This document shows, one piece after another, positions 63,515 through 64,000 of a stretch of 64,000 nt of DNA. Numbering within the stretch: the first letter of the stretch is position 1; each line of letters starts with the position of its first letter. Origin of the DNA: Luscinia megarhynchos (Eukaryota > Chordata > Aves > Passeriformes > Turdidae). The notes beneath the pieces were generated by a model. The model was not told where the DNA came from and did not search any database. It was given only the letters and a program-made list of their open reading frames with translations. The stretch lies in NCBI GenBank assembly GCA_034336665.1, contig CM067568.1, positions 12,929,983 through 12,993,982 of the forward strand, in the 5' to 3' direction. A program made the translations under genes and the position numbers.

Positions 63515-63900
63515 GCCGTGCGCGCAGCCGGCCGGGGCGGGGGTGCGGGCGGGCGGCCGGCGCTCGGCGCCCAGCGCCCGGCTCGGCTCGGCTCAGCTCG
63601 GCAGCGCCACCGCGGCGCGGCCGGGGGGCGGCACCTCCCGCCCCTCAGGAGGCCGCGGGAGCGGCGGCCCGCGCTGCTCGCTGCCGCCCGGCTTTGTCCG
63701 CCGCTGCCCCGCGCCCGCCCCCGGCCCCGCGGGGCCTGCCGGGCCCGGCCAGGCGCAGCGGCCCCCGGCGGCCGCCCCGGGGCCACTCGCCGCACGTCCC
63801 GGCGAGGGAGCGGCGTTGTGTGCCGCTCCCTGAGCAGGATGTGCAGGTGTGAGCGCACCTGGCTGCCGCCGTGCCCCGGCCACGCGCTCCCCAGGAGGGA

Positions 63901-63954
63901 CCGACAGACAGACAGACAGGCCGCGGGGACTTTGAACCTCGGGGCACCGAGGTT
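63901..63954. repeat. GACA tetranucleotide run and adjacent 8-bp-arm inverted repeat
   Basis: A short run of GACA units lies at 63903-63919. It is followed by AACCTCGG-GGCA-CCGAGGTT at 63935-63954, a perfect 8-bp stem with a 4-nt loop. It lies about 430 bp upstream of the PLEKHA7 ATG; function is unknown. Confidence 0.6.
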
Positions 63955-64000
63955 AAAACATCGCAGACAGGCGGCCGGAGCAGGGCTGTCACCGGCGTGG

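Larger units (their letters stand above)
1..63540 (-). other. PLEKHA7: PLEKHA7 gene, 5' part (exons 1-3 and part of intron 3)
   Basis: This is the gene span as far as the window shows it. It runs from an inferred transcription start just above the ATG at 63510, through three coding exons (63428-63510, 63259-63335, 63088-63145), and into a long third intron that leaves the window at position 1. Together the exons encode 72 complete residues plus two bases of codon 73. From family knowledge, the full protein continues with the rest of the second WW domain, a PH domain, proline-rich stretches and coiled coils. PLEKHA7 acts at the zonula adherens, where it links p120-catenin/E-cadherin to microtubule minus ends through CAMSAP3 and binds PDZD11 through its WW region. 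The upper boundary at 63540 is a guess based on the TISU element, not an observed transcription start. Confidence 0.9.
62690..64000. promoter_or_regulatory. Promoter CpG island of PLEKHA7
   Basis: CpG density and GC content rise sharply from about 62690 and stay high to the right edge of the window. The island covers exons 1-3 and about 490 bp upstream of the ATG. GC boxes are visible, for example GGGGCGGGGG around 63533-63542. I see no TATA box above the ATG. The divergent side holds only GC-rich frames with no recognisable exon. In mammals the next gene upstream is RPS13, which would lie beyond the right edge if synteny holds. Confidence 0.85.

Overview
The window reads as bird nuclear DNA. 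It is AT-rich, has very few repeats, and the interspersed repeats I can recognise are CR1 LINE 3' ends plus one solo retroviral LTR. Coding content is confined to the last ~600 bases. There the minus strand carries the first three coding exons of PLEKHA7 (pleckstrin homology domain-containing family A member 7), an epithelial adherens-junction protein. The assignment rests on translated exons with matching splice sites: a WW domain opening with LPEHWSYGVCRDGRVFFI, completed in exon 2 by TTWLHPRTGEPVNSGHMIRS, then the first half of a second WW domain (DLPRGWEEGF...GASYFI). The PH domain and everything after it lie beyond the left edge.

Layout from right to left, in gene order. 62690-64000 is the promoter CpG island, with no TATA box that I can see. 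The start codon at 63510 lies inside a perfect TISU/YY1 element (63503-63514), which predicts a very short 5' UTR. Exons 1, 2 and 3 sit within 423 bp, separated by introns of only 92 and 113 bp. Intron 3 then runs from 63087 to position 1 and past the window edge without any exon 4 that I can find.

Inside intron 3 I see a strong isolated CpG island at 13695-14070 and a weaker CpG-enriched patch at 57461-57960. A small GC-rich patch at 45065-45330 has a G-quadruplex motif and exon-like reading frames on both strands. CR1 remnants lie at 17602-17795, 18062-18371, 52797-53204 and 60160-61400. A solo LTR at 989-1420 has a 4-bp target duplication, and there is a possible degraded LTR near 19440-19800. 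A few simple repeats are scattered through the intron. The remainder is AT-rich intron in which I see no gene.

I found no tRNA, rRNA, CRISPR array or second confident protein-coding gene. The most interesting items are the TISU start codon, the WW-exon architecture, the intragenic CpG island near 13.9 kb, and the unexplained exon-like patch at 45.2 kb.
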